Positions 1 through 11,448 of a stretch of 64,000 bases of DNA are shown here, piece by piece. Source of the stretch: Microbotryum silenes-acaulis (Eukaryota > Basidiomycota > Microbotryomycetes > Microbotryales > Microbotryaceae); NCBI GenBank assembly GCA_003665825.1, contig QPFY01000018.1, positions 496,001 to 560,000 on the forward strand, given 5' to 3'. Below the pieces are notes generated by a model that saw only the letters and a list, made by a program, of their open reading frames with translations, was not told where the DNA came from and searched no databases. How positions within the stretch are numbered: position 1 is the first letter of the stretch; each line of letters opens with the position of its first letter. A program made the position numbers and the translations under genes.

Positions 1-66
1 GTAGGCCTTGGACGCCATATTTTTCGCGCAAAATCCTACGCTGATCTAGCCGGATCGCTCTCCTAG

Positions 67-1594
67 ATCGGACAAATGGTTGGCTTTTTGACCGCCGGAT
101 TCTCCAACTCCTATTGGACCGAGAAATATGGACTTGGTAAAGTCATCGCCGTTGGATCCATTATCCAACTCTTCGGCTTCATCTTCCTTATCCCCGCCTT
201 CGCTTTTCTCGTCATGCCCGTGTGCTACATTTTGCTCGGCTTCGGGATGGCTTTGCAGGACGCCCAGGCGAATACTTACATCGCAACGTTGCCAAACGTC
301 GAGTTCAAAATGGGGTTGCTGCATGCGAGCTATGGCTTTGGAGCCCTTATCTGCCCGCTAGCGGCTACGGCGTTCGCTTCATCGGGGATCCGGTTCTCGT
401 ATTTCTACTCCGTCTCGATCGGCGTCGCCTCGCTCAATGCGGCCATTCTCTTGTATGCGTTCAAATTCTCGTATAGGATACCCAAAGTGCAGCCCGCACC
501 GATGACGACGCCGCCGAATGAGTGGGAAGCTGTGAATGGCGCAATCGAGCTTGAGTCAATATCGAGGAACGGACCGCCTAGGGCTGATAGGAACGATCTG
601 GCCGATTCGAAGGAACGGGGCGCAGACGGGATGAGGACGCCGTCATCGACGAATGGTCAACAGAGCTTTCAATTTCCTCTTGGACCGAGTTTGGAGGGCG
701 GAGTACTACCTCCGGGGAAGGACAAGGGGATCTTGAGGCAGACGCTCGAGAATCGGACGGTGTGGATCTGCTGCTTGTTCATTCTTGTCTATGTTGGCGC
801 GGAGGTGTCGATGGGAGGTTGGATCGTGACGTTCTTGATCGACAATCGGAATGGTGGTCCTTCGTAAATCTTCGTGGGGCTCTCTCCGTCCTCTCTCTCT
901 CCACTGCTGCAAGCTGACCCTTGATCTGGTATCAAATCTGACTTTAGAGCGGGCTATGTCGCTACGGGATTCTGGGGCGGGCTCACCCTCGGCCGAGCGG
1001 TGACGTCTCCTTTCAACATCTGGTTCGGCGAAAAACGCGTCATCTGGTTATACCTTTTCATCGCGACGGGGCTCGAGTTTGCGATCTGGTTCTCACGTGA
1101 CTTTATTGGCAACGCCGTCAGCGTCGCCCTCGTCGGGTTTTTGCTCGGACCGATCTATCCGGTGCGTTGATGGCTCTTGGGCTAGGAATCGTCCCCCCCC
1201 CCCCCCACACGATATCGCGCATTCAAGGTAGAAGATGCTAATTGCGACTCGATGACCGCGCAGATCACGATGAGCATCTGCACCAAAGTACTGCCGAGAA
1301 GTTTGCACGCCTCGGGGATCGGCTTCATCGCCGCTGCCGGACAAGCAGGTGAGTTACTCACTAGTACGCGGCGTGACATCGAAACCATTCTCATCCCATG
1401 AACACACCCCAACACTGATAATCGTGTCTTCTCGTTCGTATTGCTCCTCAGGTTCAGCCATTTTCCCTTTCCTCACAGGTGCTCTAGCGCAAAAGTTTTC
1501 ACCCGCCGCATTGCAACCCGTCTTGATCACCTTGTTCGCCGTGCAAGCCGTGATCTGGGTCTTTTGCCCATCACCCGGTCGGAAGAAGGAATGA
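67..1594 (+). CDS. MFS permease, 3' part (5' end outside window)
   Basis: Four exons can be read: 67-863, 948-1161, 1264-1348 and 1452-1594, joined by GT-AG introns with the frame kept. Position 1 starts with GT, so the window probably opens inside an upstream intron that ends at 66. The protein has long hydrophobic segments, a charged cytoplasmic loop of about 90 residues (around 490-740) and a second six-helix half ending in GRKKE. The GxG-rich helices and the second-half pattern fit the major facilitator superfamily, close in type to the fungal Bsc6/fucose-permease-like group. It is a plasma or organelle membrane carrier; the substrate cannot be told from sequence. Intron 2 contains a C homopolymer near 1193-1206. 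Family is likely, substrate unknown. Confidence 0.8.
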
Positions 1595-2253
1595 GTTAGT
1601 GGAGGATATGCGTCGATGAAGAGTTCTGAACTTGTAGCATCAAAGAGTCCCGTTCATGTGCTATTATGCAGTACCGAAGTTCATATTGTTCTATCACGTC
1701 CGCGCAGAAGAAGCCGTCGACGGGAGCAGGAGCAAGAATCGAGCGCAAAAAAGGAGGCATCGAGATCCCCGACGCCCGAGCGGGACGCTTCGAGCGCTCT
1801 GAGCCTCTTTTTTTCCATAGCACGCACACGATTGTGCAAATAAAAAGTGCGATCCCGTGCGAGATCATCCGGGTCGCTTTAAGATAACTGCGAATCGAGC
1901 TACCTACCTCGGTGCCAACGAGTGGTCAATCGCATGTATTTATTATTATCGGATCGGGCAGTCCGCCAAAATGCTCGAAGATTTGGAGAGAATTTACACC
2001 GCGCGCAGGCAATTCATATGTTCAACAGAGGGGAAGATTGTATATTGCTTTCAAAAGAGACCGGAGCGTAGTCTAGAAAAAAAAGGGTGAACAGATGTGC
2101 GATGGAGAGGGGTAGGTGTAGATGACAAGAACGTATGCGTCGGTGTAAGAGCACAAGGGGGAGAGAGGCAGGGAGAGACAACGGCTTGGGAAAGGACCGC
2201 TCTTGGTGGCGTAAGGTCTAAGGGAGGGTGGGGGTGGGGGGGGGGGGGGTTGT
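1595..2253. other. Intergenic, convergent 3' ends
   Basis: This stretch separates the 3' ends of the MFS gene (+) and the Hsp110 gene (-). I see no gene. It is purine-rich on the + strand from about 2095 and has a long G run near 2229-2250 just past the Hsp110 stop, which could form a G-quadruplex or simply be a slippage tract. Confidence 0.5.
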
Positions 2254-5172
2254 TTAGTCAAGCTCATCGACGTTCATTCCAGCTTGACCCTCGGCCTTGT
2301 TCTCCGTCGGAACCTCCGGCGCGGTCGTGTCCTCCGCCTCCATGTTGACGTCCGGTGTCTGCTCGGTCGTCGTCGGCTTCTCCTCGGTCTTGGGCGTTTC
2401 CGTCTTGGGCGCTCGGGGCTTGGGTTTGGTCATGATGGGCAAGCAAACGTTCTGCACCTCCTCACCCTTCTTGCGAATCTCGGCCGAAGTGATAACGGGC
2501 TTGACGTCGAGTGGCTTCTCCTGCTGAGAGTAGAGCTTGTTACCCAACCAGGCTTCGGCGTTCGCGCACGTTTCGACGACCGTATTGAGGTCTTTTTCGG
2601 GGATGTGCGAATACTTCTCGTCGCCTGATTGAGCTTTCTCCAAGAAACCGGTGATGATCTCTCGCAGTGCGGCGGTCGCACGGGGTCTCTCCTCGTGTTC
2701 ACGGCATCGAAGGGCGATGGGGTCACCAAGCGCTTTGAGGCCTTCCAATCGAGCGACGTAAGCCGATTTAGTCGCGTCCTCACCCTCATCGGTGTAGAGC
2801 CAATCCTCAGCCTCGGAAGCGAGCTTGCGTAAACCATCCTTGTCGACCTCGGACGAGTACTTCTTCCATGCGCCTTCGAGCTTGTCTCGCACGTCGTAGA
2901 CGTACTCCTCCAAAGCGTTCTTACGGTCCTCGGTCTCGAGTACGAGCTTATCCGAGGAGTGCATCTGTCCTTCCTTCTCCTTGAAATCGTTAACGAGCGA
3001 GGCGTCAAGCGAATTGGCGCTCGAGATGGCGGGAAGAGTCGTCTTGATCGACTTGCGCGCCTTCTTCACAGGGGTAGGGGCGGCAGGGGTAGCGGCCTCG
3101 CCATCGGCGGCGGCAGGGGTATCGGTTTCCATCGCCTCAGGTTCGGGAACGTCCTCCTCGGGTCCTTCCTCGACAAGCGTAGCAGAATCGAAAGTCAAGA
3201 TACCGGACAGGTTCAACTTGGCTTTGATCTTGACGAGCGCACGACCACCGTCCTTGGGGGCAGAAAGGTTCTTGACGGTGAATTTACCGATCCAAGGGTT
3301 CGACTTGCCGGGCAAATCTTCGGGTTTGGCGTACCGTGCTTCGAGGTCGAAAGGTTGGTTGCGCGAGAATGAAAGTACTTTGGTCGAAGGGATGACGTTG
3401 CCCTTATCGAAAGCGACGAGTTCGGTCCCTTCGGAAGGATCGTCGCCCGGTGCAGCCTCCCAAACGAACTTGATCGGGTACAGCTGCGTGTCGGTCGTCG
3501 AAAAGTCGCGGACCTTGAAGACGGGGGAAAGCATGGCGCAGGCCAAGGTAGCACCACGGGCGATGGCCTCCTCCTGGTTGCAGGTGAAGGAGAGGGGTCG
3601 GCCAAAGAACTCTTGGATGCGCGATTTGAGGGCGGGGACGCGGGTCGAGCCACCGACAAGTTCGACGGTTTCAATCTGCTCCTTGGTGATACCGGCATCG
3701 GCGAGGGCTCGCTCAAGGGGACCGATGGTGCGTTCGAGAAGGGGGGCAACGAGGGCCTCGAGCTCCTCTCGCTTGAGCGTCGACGACGCATCAACGTCGT
3801 TCATGATGGACTCGACCGAAAGAGGGGCGACGGGGTTGGCGGAAAGGATCTTCTTGAGCTTCTCGACGGCAGCGGCAAGGCGGAACAAGGCCTTGGGGTT
3901 TGACTTGACGTCGATCTTGTACTTGGTCTTGAATTCGGCGGCAAAGTGCTCGACTAGGGCGTAATCGAGGTCTCGGCCACCAAAGTGACGGTCGAAGGCG
4001 GTACCCTTGACGACGAGCTGGCCCTTGTTGAAGGCGACGATCGAGACCGAGTAGTCCGAGTGTCCAATGTCGACAAAAGCGACGTATTTGGGCGGTTCGG
4101 GTGCGAGGGGGAGGTCAGTCTTGGTGATACCGTAGCCGAGCGCGGTTGCGGTGGTGTCGTTGATGAGACGGAGGGGGTTGAGGCCGGCGATGTCGGCGGC
4201 ATCAATGACGGCTCGTCGCTGGGCGTCGGTGTACCAGACGGGGACGGCGATGACGACGTCGTTGACAGCCGACTTGAGCTCGTTGGCGGCCGTGTCGCGC
4301 AGCTTGCCGAGGAACATGGCGTAGAGCTGCGTCGCGGAAAAGACGGTCTTTTCGCCCAAGTAGTTGACCTGTGGGAAAAGATGATGGTTAGTGTTGCATA
4401 ATTTCCATAGAGATAACAACGCCTGCTCTGACTCACCTCGACACCGACGGTGTTGCCAGCCTTGACCAACTCGGCGCTCAGGAATTTCTTTTCAATCTCC
4501 ATATCCGGGTCACTGCGGGCGATTCACTCGTAAGCACACACGTTCGAAGGTGGACCATACATTGCCGAACGACTCACTCGATTGTCCTGCCTATGAGCCG
4601 CTTGAGGGAGCCGACGGTGTTGCGAAAGTTGGACGTCTCTTGCGTCTTGGCCGATTCGCCAATGATTCGTGATCTCGGGCCGAATGCGACGAGCGAACTG
4701 ATGAGGCATGGTACGAACGCAGAGGAAGAGGAAGCGGGAGTCGTGGTCAGCGAGGATTCGCGATGCGATGAATGCGCAGGGCCAAGAAGGGAGAGGGTTA
4801 GGCGCGCGCTGCAGGCTCAGGGCCGAGGCAATGCCACGGAAACCGACCCCGACTGTGCCTTCCAGCGCGCTCAGGACGGCACAGAAACGCACGCGCAGAC
4901 TCACGGCGTCGCTCGGTTCGAGACTTCGTTGATGAGGATGTCGATTCCACGGTTACGCGCAGCTCCGATCTGTGTGGCTTTGAATGCGTCAGTTTCATGT
5001 GCACGGGCGAGTGGAGGGGGAACGCAGAGGCAACTGCCACGGTCGCACGCACCTTGGAGCCGGCTTGGCCGATATCTATCACCGCAACATACAACCTCAC
5101 CCATCAGCAAAGGGAGCGTCAGGTCGTAGATCCACAGAGGATTTGCTCACCTAATCCGATTACACTAGTCAT
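2254..5172 (-). CDS. SSE1: Hsp110-type chaperone / Hsp70 nucleotide exchange factor (Sse1-like)
   Basis: Six exons on the minus strand: 5151-5172, 5053-5075, 4905-4969, 4578-4697, 4437-4512 and 2254-4368, giving 806 aa, normal for Sse1/Hsp88. The first four exons together code the N-terminal actin-like ATPase lobe ([10 protein letters not shown], then [18 protein letters not shown], then [15 protein letters not shown]). The last exon holds the rest of the ATPase domain ([51 protein letters not shown]), an acidic linker ([19 protein letters not shown]) and the helical substrate-binding extension, with a Glu/Thr-rich tail ending MNVDELD. The family works in the cytosol as exchange factor and holdase for Hsp70. 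Introns crowd the 5' end while the last exon is 2.1 kb. The 22-23 nt first two exons are small but conserve frame and sequence. Identification is strong. Confidence 0.95.
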
Positions 5173-5698
5173 GATGTGATGAGGCGCGTGGTCGCGTGGT
5201 TGCGTGGTTTGGTGGGTGCTGAGCGGTGGTAGGTCAGAGGCTGAGAGCTGCGAAAGCCCACCCGAAGCGCGGGCGTGTGCGCTCAGCGCCTGCGGACGTC
5301 ACTCGCACGGACCATGCCGGCCACGTCATTGAACTTGTGCGCTTTTCCACAGGTTCATGTAGTTCAAGCAGAGCCAGATTTAGCAGACACAATGCAGAAG
5401 ACAACTAGTACATTGTTCCGGTCGTGGCAACCGTCAGCATCAGGATACATAGACTTTGGAAGCTTTAGAAGGCCATAGAAGCCAATCGAAGCCAATGGAT
5501 CCTCATCGATCATCCCTGGCCCTCGGCCATTCGTCATACGATGCTGCGCAGCGAGCTCAGGATCTCGCACCGAGTCGCCGATATTAAAGACTAGCTTTGT
5601 CGGGGTTTCCCAAGAACAGCCATTATAAACATATCTGGTATTACAAAAAATTAGAAGACACCTTCGATTATTCCAAAAAAACTTCCGAGCGCTTTCAA
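5173..5698. other. Intergenic between SSE1 and GGT genes
   Basis: This holds the 5' flank of the Hsp110 gene and the 3' flank of the gamma-glutamyltranspeptidase gene, both on the minus strand. No convincing coding exon or RNA gene was seen. Confidence 0.4.
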
Positions 5699-7968
5699 TT
5701 AGTACGCCACTCCGGCACCAGCCGCTTTCCGAGGATCCGCCGCCGCTTCGATCGTCCCGTTCTTGGTCCTCAACACGACATGCCCCGTACTACCCGTCAC
5801 CCCCGTCCAAGTCACATTGTACCCCTGTGCAGCCAAATAAGCCACCGTCGCATTATTGTACCCGACGATTCCCTTGTCAAGTTCTTTCCATTCGAAGAAC
5901 GTTTGACCGGAGAGTTGATCGTGCCAGCGTGGGTGGGCGACGGCTTCATAAGCGTTCAGTTGTTGATCGAGGTGATGGTAGAGGTGTTGTAACGTCGCGG
6001 TGATGATGCGTGATCCACCGGCACTTCCAGTCGCGATGAGGATTTCACCCGTGTGCAAGTCCTCAGCGATCGAGGAAGAGATCGAGGATTGCGGGCGTTT
6101 GCCGGGACGAATGTAGTTGACGGGAGAAGAGGCGAATCCAAACGAGTTTGCTTGGCCGGGCGAGGAGAAATCGTCCATCTCGTTGTTGCCGATGATGCCG
6201 TCTGTCATGGGCAACAAGAAGAATCCCGAGTTAGACACATCAAATTGAGAAAACGTCGGCCGTTCAAGTTTGCGCGAAAACTCCTCACCAGGGGTCATGA
6301 CCCTACTGCCCCAGTACGTGTTGACCGTCGTCGTCAACGACACACTCATCCCAGACCCATCGATGACCGCCAAATGCGACGTTCCCGACTCCGCCGTCGC
6401 AGTGTACTTGCTGGGATCATAGTATGTCACACCAAACGTCTTGGTATCGTTGATCTTGCGACGAATCCCTTTGACCACGTCTTCTTGGAGGTAGTAGTTT
6501 TGCAAGTAAGTGACGTTAGGAACGAAAGCTGGATCACCGTACTGTGTTCGTTGGCCGTAAGCGAATTGCGTCGCTTCGAGAAGGCGATGCGTTGTCACGT
6601 TGATTTGAGGTTGAGAATCCGTGTAATTGGCCTGGTAACCTTCCAAAATTTTAAGGGCGGACAAAACGACCGCACCACTCGACGGAGCAACGGTCGAAAA
6701 GATTCGTGCGCCTCGGTAGGTGATGTTGACCGGCGTGCGAACGATGGCCTTGTAGTTGCCCATGTCCTGCATCGTCATGATGCCGCCGGCAGCTCGGATC
6801 GCGTGCACGGTGCGCTTCGCGATGTTGCCGTAGTAAAAACGATTGGCGCCGTACCGAGCGACTTGCTCGAGCGTGTTGGCATAGGTTTTGCGGTAGACGG
6901 TATCGCCTTCGACGAGGAGCGTGCCTTTGGGAGCGTACACTTCGGCCCAGCGGGTATCTGAACACCACGAGATCGAATGGGTCAGATGAGATCATACTAG
7001 GACACTCAGGGATCCGCTGAAACTCACCGTTCAGAATGAAGCTTTTGCCTTGTTGAATTGCGTCGGCTAAATCGACGTTGACTTTGAACCCATGTCGAGC
7101 GAGCTTGATAGCGGGTTTAAAAAGTTCTTTCTAATCGAGCGGACATGCACAATTTGTCAGCGCGCATTCTCCGATGCCAGGAAAGCCTTCTATCGCATAG
7201 ATACTTACCCAAGGCAAATGCCCGTGCCTCTTGTGCAACTTTTCCCACCCGCGCAACTCGCCCGGAACACCCACGGCTAAGCCGCCAATGGTCGAGAGCG
7301 TCTTGTTCTGAGTCGCGTCGGCGGCGTACATTGTCTCGTTTCCTCCGGCGGGCATCGTCTCTCGGAAATCGATGTTTTCATAAGCGAATTTACCCGAGGG
7401 ATCCTTGTATCGAACGAGCATGAAGCCTGTGGAGTCGCGGGCGACAGTCAGTCGAAAGTCTTGGAGTGCTCGGCGATTCCGATTGCGACTTACCACCTCC
7501 GCCGATACCACTGTGATAAGCGGCTATAGTACCGACGCATAATCCAGCGGCGATGATCTGTTCATTCAAAACCACCGATTTCAGCAGAATCAGTATATGG
7601 ATCATCCAGATGGATTAAGGAGCTTCTCCTTCCGAGACACCGCAGAAATTCTCACGCCATTGCGCTCGGACCCCTCCCCTATCTCCGCCCGCTCTACCAT
7701 CTCAATTCCCAACTTCAGCCCCAACTCCTCAACTCACAGCATCAGCAGCATTGCCACCTTTCTTGAGGATATCAACGCCGATATCCGAACAAGGTGCCGC
7801 TTCGGTCGCTACGCCACCATGTTTACTTCCGCCGAGTTTGCGCGAGACGAGGTCGCCTGATCGACGGAGGTGGGATGTGGGGCCATCGTCCGGGAGGATG
7901 GGGCTGGCGTGCAGGTGCGGTGTGGACGAGACTGTTAAAAGGAGCGAAAGGAGGAGGGGGAGCTTCAT
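5699..7968 (-). CDS. Gamma-glutamyltranspeptidase (GGT), secretory
   Basis: Five exons: 7738-7968, 7494-7557, 7209-7426, 7028-7130 and 5699-6957, giving 624 aa. The chosen ATG at 7968 starts a hydrophobic signal or anchor segment (MKLPLLLSLLLTVSS). Next come the conserved KHGGVATEAAPCSDIG and the AYHSGIGGGG motif. GGTs are made as a proenzyme that cuts itself before a catalytic Thr; here that residue is Thr398 in ESGTSHLAVIDG. The small-subunit motifs PLMTDG-like (LLPMTDG), PGKRPQSS and GSAGGSRI are all present, so the enzyme looks intact. It cleaves the gamma-glutamyl bond of glutathione and its conjugates in the vacuole or at the cell surface. The name ECM38 is used for the yeast homologue. 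Identification is strong. Confidence 0.95.
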
Positions 7969-8728
7969 CGTTGCGGGACACGGGCCGTGAGGGTGTAAGG
8001 AATGAGATGCCCGAGGGGCAAGTGGTGGGAAAGTAGGGAGCGGAGGGGAAAAAGCGTGGGGAGGAAAGGGACGGAGGGGGAAAGATTGCGATCCGCGAAG
8101 ATTCTCACGAAATCCGCAATCGGATGGCGAGCTATCGGCGTGCAGGGACCTGCCCTCAATTTCCACGTTCCAAAAAGGGGTGCTCCTCTTCTCGTCACTC
8201 TGTTTGACAACGATCGAAAAGCGCGGGGTTAGGCGGTAAAAAAAAGGAGGTGGGTGGGCGGAACTTTGTCATATATATACTAGCTGCCCGCCAGTCGATC
8301 AATCTGGCGCGGCCGCGAGGTGCATGTACTCAGCTCCAATTAGCAGGCCGGCCAAGTTCCGTGTATGCTGCCGACGGTGACGTCAAATCAGGGTCGCCGA
8401 GATAGGGAATGGCCGCAGCTCACGGTGTTCTTATGAAGCAGCTGCCACTACGCCACCTTCATCATCCCTTCTTCATCACCTGCAGGAATCGCTAGCATGG
8501 CTGTTCTTTGCACTCGAGTCTCGTGAGTCGAGCTGCGAGATCACGCCAGCTTTGGCGGAAGCTTCATCCCAATTGGCCCGTTTCCGATTCGCCGCCAAGC
8601 AGCAGCGGCTAGCGGCGCCCGAAAATATTAGCGGCGATCCAAAGATAGAGCTGGTACTTGTGACCGACACGCGAGGGGTGGCTCTGACGCAGTAATTGAT
8701 GCAGCCACCCTCTGATTTATAATAAGGA
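7969..8728. other. Intergenic, GGT promoter side
   Basis: No gene seen. An alternating AT run at 8271-8279 is the only TATA-like signal, about 300 bp upstream of the GGT start codon; its role is not shown. The Helitron relic begins at 8729. Confidence 0.35.
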
Positions 8729-9034
8729 CTAGGTGCGGCGGCGCGCTCCGCGCGCCACCTCCCACCGTAACCGTTGACCCGCTGCAATGTGATGTACTTT
8801 GCTGCAACAGCTGCGGTACTGTTGAGTAACGGAAGCCTAGTGGTTGAAGTCGGGAGAGGACCGTGCGACGACGATCAAATATACAGAGCCTTCATTTCAT
8901 CACTGAACTACTTTTTTGTTCTCTGGGAGCCCAATGATGGGCTCAGACCGTCGTCGAGACCCGCGTCGAGTGTGGACCTTTTCACCGGTGCCTCCCGACA
9001 TCGACATCCCTCACCTGCTATTGTCGGACCTTCA

Positions 9035-10110
9035 CTATGGAGCTTTGAGGTAACTCTTAATTTCAACAGTATCCGCTTCTCCGTTCTCAGTCTGATGAAG
9101 CAAAACTCTGACACCCTCCACATTCGTTGCTCGGGACAACGCGACATACAACTGACCGTGAGAAAAGACGGGCGTCTCCAGACACACTCTTACCTGTTGA
9201 GACTCTGAAGGTACTCGATCAAGAACAGTGATTCGTCCTGCAGCAGGTCGAGCACCATGTCGTTGATCTGATCCACCTGCGAATTTTTGGGCGCCAGAAT
9301 TGCTCGACCTCGGAAGTATTCGACTTTTTCGCCTATTGACATATTGTCCAGTTCGAGCGCGGGGACGGGATAAACGTGTCTGATTAACCCGGAGCTGTTC
9401 CTCGTGGTCGCCGGCAGGAGAAGCTCACGTGGGAGCGCGATAGAGTCTTCTGTTTTGTTCGCCGAGCCATCTCCAACTCCTAAGAGCCAATCTGCAAAGT
9501 CCTGTGCGTTTGCCCGTTCCGTTTCGGTCACGAATCCCCTGTGATGTTACAGTCCAACCGGTCAGTTAGTCATGCTGCCCTGCGCTTTGCGTTTGAAAGA
9601 TTGGCACACACCTGCCAACACGACGGTCACTCCACCGAACCGAGCCGTTGAGGATCTGCCACGGGATGGTGAGCCGCAATTCAAGGAACCTGTTTTTCTT
9701 GCGCGATTCGTTACAACTATTAGTATTCTTGCTGTTGTCCATCTGTAGCAATGGCAGTGAAGACTCACATTTAGTGTCCCAAGGACCCGGAATCTCAACC
9801 GTACGAAGTCAATCCTTCTGCTGTCACTGACGTCCCATGTCTGTTTTTCGTATCAGTTTTTCCGTCATATCTAAGACTGCACAGCCATGTCAAGGGATAA
9901 CTCACGCATGCAGTATCACCAGCTGATGGTGAAGAAACAACTCGAGGGTTGACATTCAAAGAGGACCTGTTGAAGGGAATTGCTGCTTGGTAGTTTTCCA
10001 TTAGCTCCTGAACAATCCCACACCAAGAGCACAGTTCATGAAGTTACTTACTCGAATTCGTAGCTATGCTGCATGCGGCAGCCATTTCTTGAGAAAACTT
10101 GTCCCGTATT
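9035..10110 (-). pseudogene. Helitron Pif1-like helicase remnant (copy 1)
   Basis: Minus-strand fragments match the C-terminal half of a Helitron Pif1/RecD-like helicase. They include FGGVTVVLAG (motif around the DFRQ box) near 9620-9650, then [31 protein letters not shown], and [20 protein letters not shown]. The block that should contain the retained insert and the LKVG-like segment is missing after about 9190. The frame resumes with ETPVFSHGQLYVALSRATN near 9170-9100 and ends at a stop at 9035. The copy is interrupted by introns and stops and lacks the nuclease (Rep) domain, so it cannot be active. It pairs with the copy at 53.6-55.5 kb, which keeps different pieces. Confidence 0.8.
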
Positions 10111-10471
10111 CGTTGCAGAGCTTCCACGACGACCGCTTCGAATGTCGCGAGCTCGAGGTGGCGATGGGATGAGGTGCGATGGGTAAGGTGTGAAGAGCAG
10201 GAGGGAGAAAGATGGAGAAGCCTGCGCCTCAGTTTAAACCGGGCTCATAGAATGTCGCGGAAGGCCGCGGAACGTCGTGGAGTGAAGCCCAGTGTCGGCA
10301 AGCCGTGACACGCTGGCGGGGCCCCTAACGGCGGAATTGGCGCCCTGGCCGACACTACCCGAAGTCTGGCATAGATTTCGGCAGTGGCAGGAACTGGATG
10401 ATTGAAGGAACTACGCTACGATGTGGTAGACACGCAAGACAGGTCGTTTCAGTCTGCTTCGGGAAGCGGCT

Positions 10472-10970
10472 GCAAGGGTCCGCATTAGATCAGATCAGAT
10501 CAGATCAGCTGATCTGATCTGATCTAAACAGTTTCAGATCAGGTCAGATCAAGTTCAGATCAATCAAGCCTCGAGAAAAAAAAATCCAAAAGAGGCGGTA
10601 CCTAGATGGTGCCATTGTGATTTCAACTGCGGCGCACCTGATCAGGAGAATGGATCGCGTCATCTGATTGCAAACACTTTCTCATAGGGATCATGCGACC
10701 CAATCCAGTCATAAAAGCGGGGAGCTCCTCCAAAAAGCGGCGGCTTAGCAAGGTGATCACTTTGGAGGATGATGAGGATGAGGATGAGGTTGTGGAGGAA
10801 GAAGATGAGGATTTCAACATGTAGACATGTAGAAGTCTTTATGTGCCAAATTAGGCAATTTCATGTCTCAGATCAAATTGATCTGCTCAGATCAGATCAA
10901 TCAAGTCAGAATTAGAAAAATCCAGATCAGATCTGATCTGACGGTGATCTGATCTAATGCGGATCCTTGC
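10472..10970. mobile_element. Small inverted-repeat element (hAT-like MITE) inside the Helitron
   Basis: The ends are near-perfect inverted repeats: GCAAGGGTCCGCATTAGATC at 10472 and its reverse complement with one change ending at 10970. Just inside, GATCA units are iterated and form a long hairpin (about 10488-10534) centred on CAGCTG; a second GATC-rich block lies at about 10868-10950. Comparing with the other Helitron copies shows this 0.5-kb block is an insertion between gggaagc and ctgctttg. If the TIR starts CAAGG, flanking octamers agcggctg/ccaggctg match at 5 of 8 positions, compatible with a decayed 8-bp hAT duplication. Superfamily is tentative. Confidence 0.6.
10693..10824 (+). 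CDS. Short acidic ORF inside the MITE
   Basis: A 43-codon frame begins MRPNPVIKAGSSSKKRRLSK and continues into a Glu/Asp-rich tail ending DFNM. It has a basic nuclear-localisation-like patch followed by an acidic stretch, as seen at the end of many nuclear proteins. It may be the last exon of a transposase or captured host gene, or chance. No family recognised. Confidence 0.25.
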   Translation: MRPNPVIKAGSSSKKRRLSKVITLEDDEDEDEVVEEEDEDFNM

Positions 10971-11448
10971 CAGGCTGCTTTTGATGGAAAATGGAACCTC
11001 GGCGAACGTAGGCGAAACGGCCTGTGGCTGACCGACCCATTCTGAAACAGCGCTAGCTAGCTGGGACGCGCTGGACCGAGAGCTGCCTATGACGTCACGC
11101 CACGTGGTTTGTCTCCCGTTCTTTGACGTTCTTTGTGTAGACGACACAGTTGATATTAGAGTATAGTAGACACAGTTGATATTAGAGTATAGTAGATTCT
11201 TTGACTCGACAGTTGTTTTTAGTAGATAGGCTCGAGGCGGACGTCTGACTCAGCCTCTGCTGTGATCGAACTTGACCAGCAACCCCGATATGCTTCGATC
11301 GACGACACTACGGCCAGATACTGTACATATCATGATTCAGACCTCCATATAAAACATTATAAATTAAGCAAGAGCCTTGCACCTAAAGACCATCGACACC
11401 CAATCGTTCATCCGGGAAACCAAGAAATTACGTGAAGCCGACAACGAT

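Larger units (their letters stand above)
8729..11226 (-). mobile_element. Deleted Helitron relic, copy 1, with both termini recognisable
   Basis: Read on the minus strand, the element starts TCTACT at 11226 after an A and ends in a hairpin (GGCGCGC-gga-GCGCGCC, about 8740-8757) followed by CTAG at 8732-8729 and a T. This is the 5'-TC...hairpin-CTRR-3' structure, inserted between A and T, that defines Helitrons. The 5' flank (about 11150-10370) is shared with the copies at 42.1-42.7 kb and 44.3-44.6 kb. The coding part keeps only the helicase C-terminal half. From the start codon (near 10370) to the helicase part nearly everything is lost, and a 0.5-kb inverted-repeat element sits inside. A 26-bp direct duplication lies at about 11143-11193. 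Confidence 0.85.

Noticed and set aside
2981..3964. Long + strand open frame of 327 codons
   Set aside because: It is antisense to the Hsp110 last exon, which has family-wide conserved motifs; GC-rich coding sequence often leaves the complementary frame open.
5364..5570. Minus-strand ORF upstream of the Hsp110 gene
   Set aside because: No family, no splice context and unusual composition; treated as intergenic.
6053..6961. 302-codon + strand open frame
   Set aside because: Antisense to the GGT catalytic exon, with Arg/Asp-rich composition and no recognisable domain.
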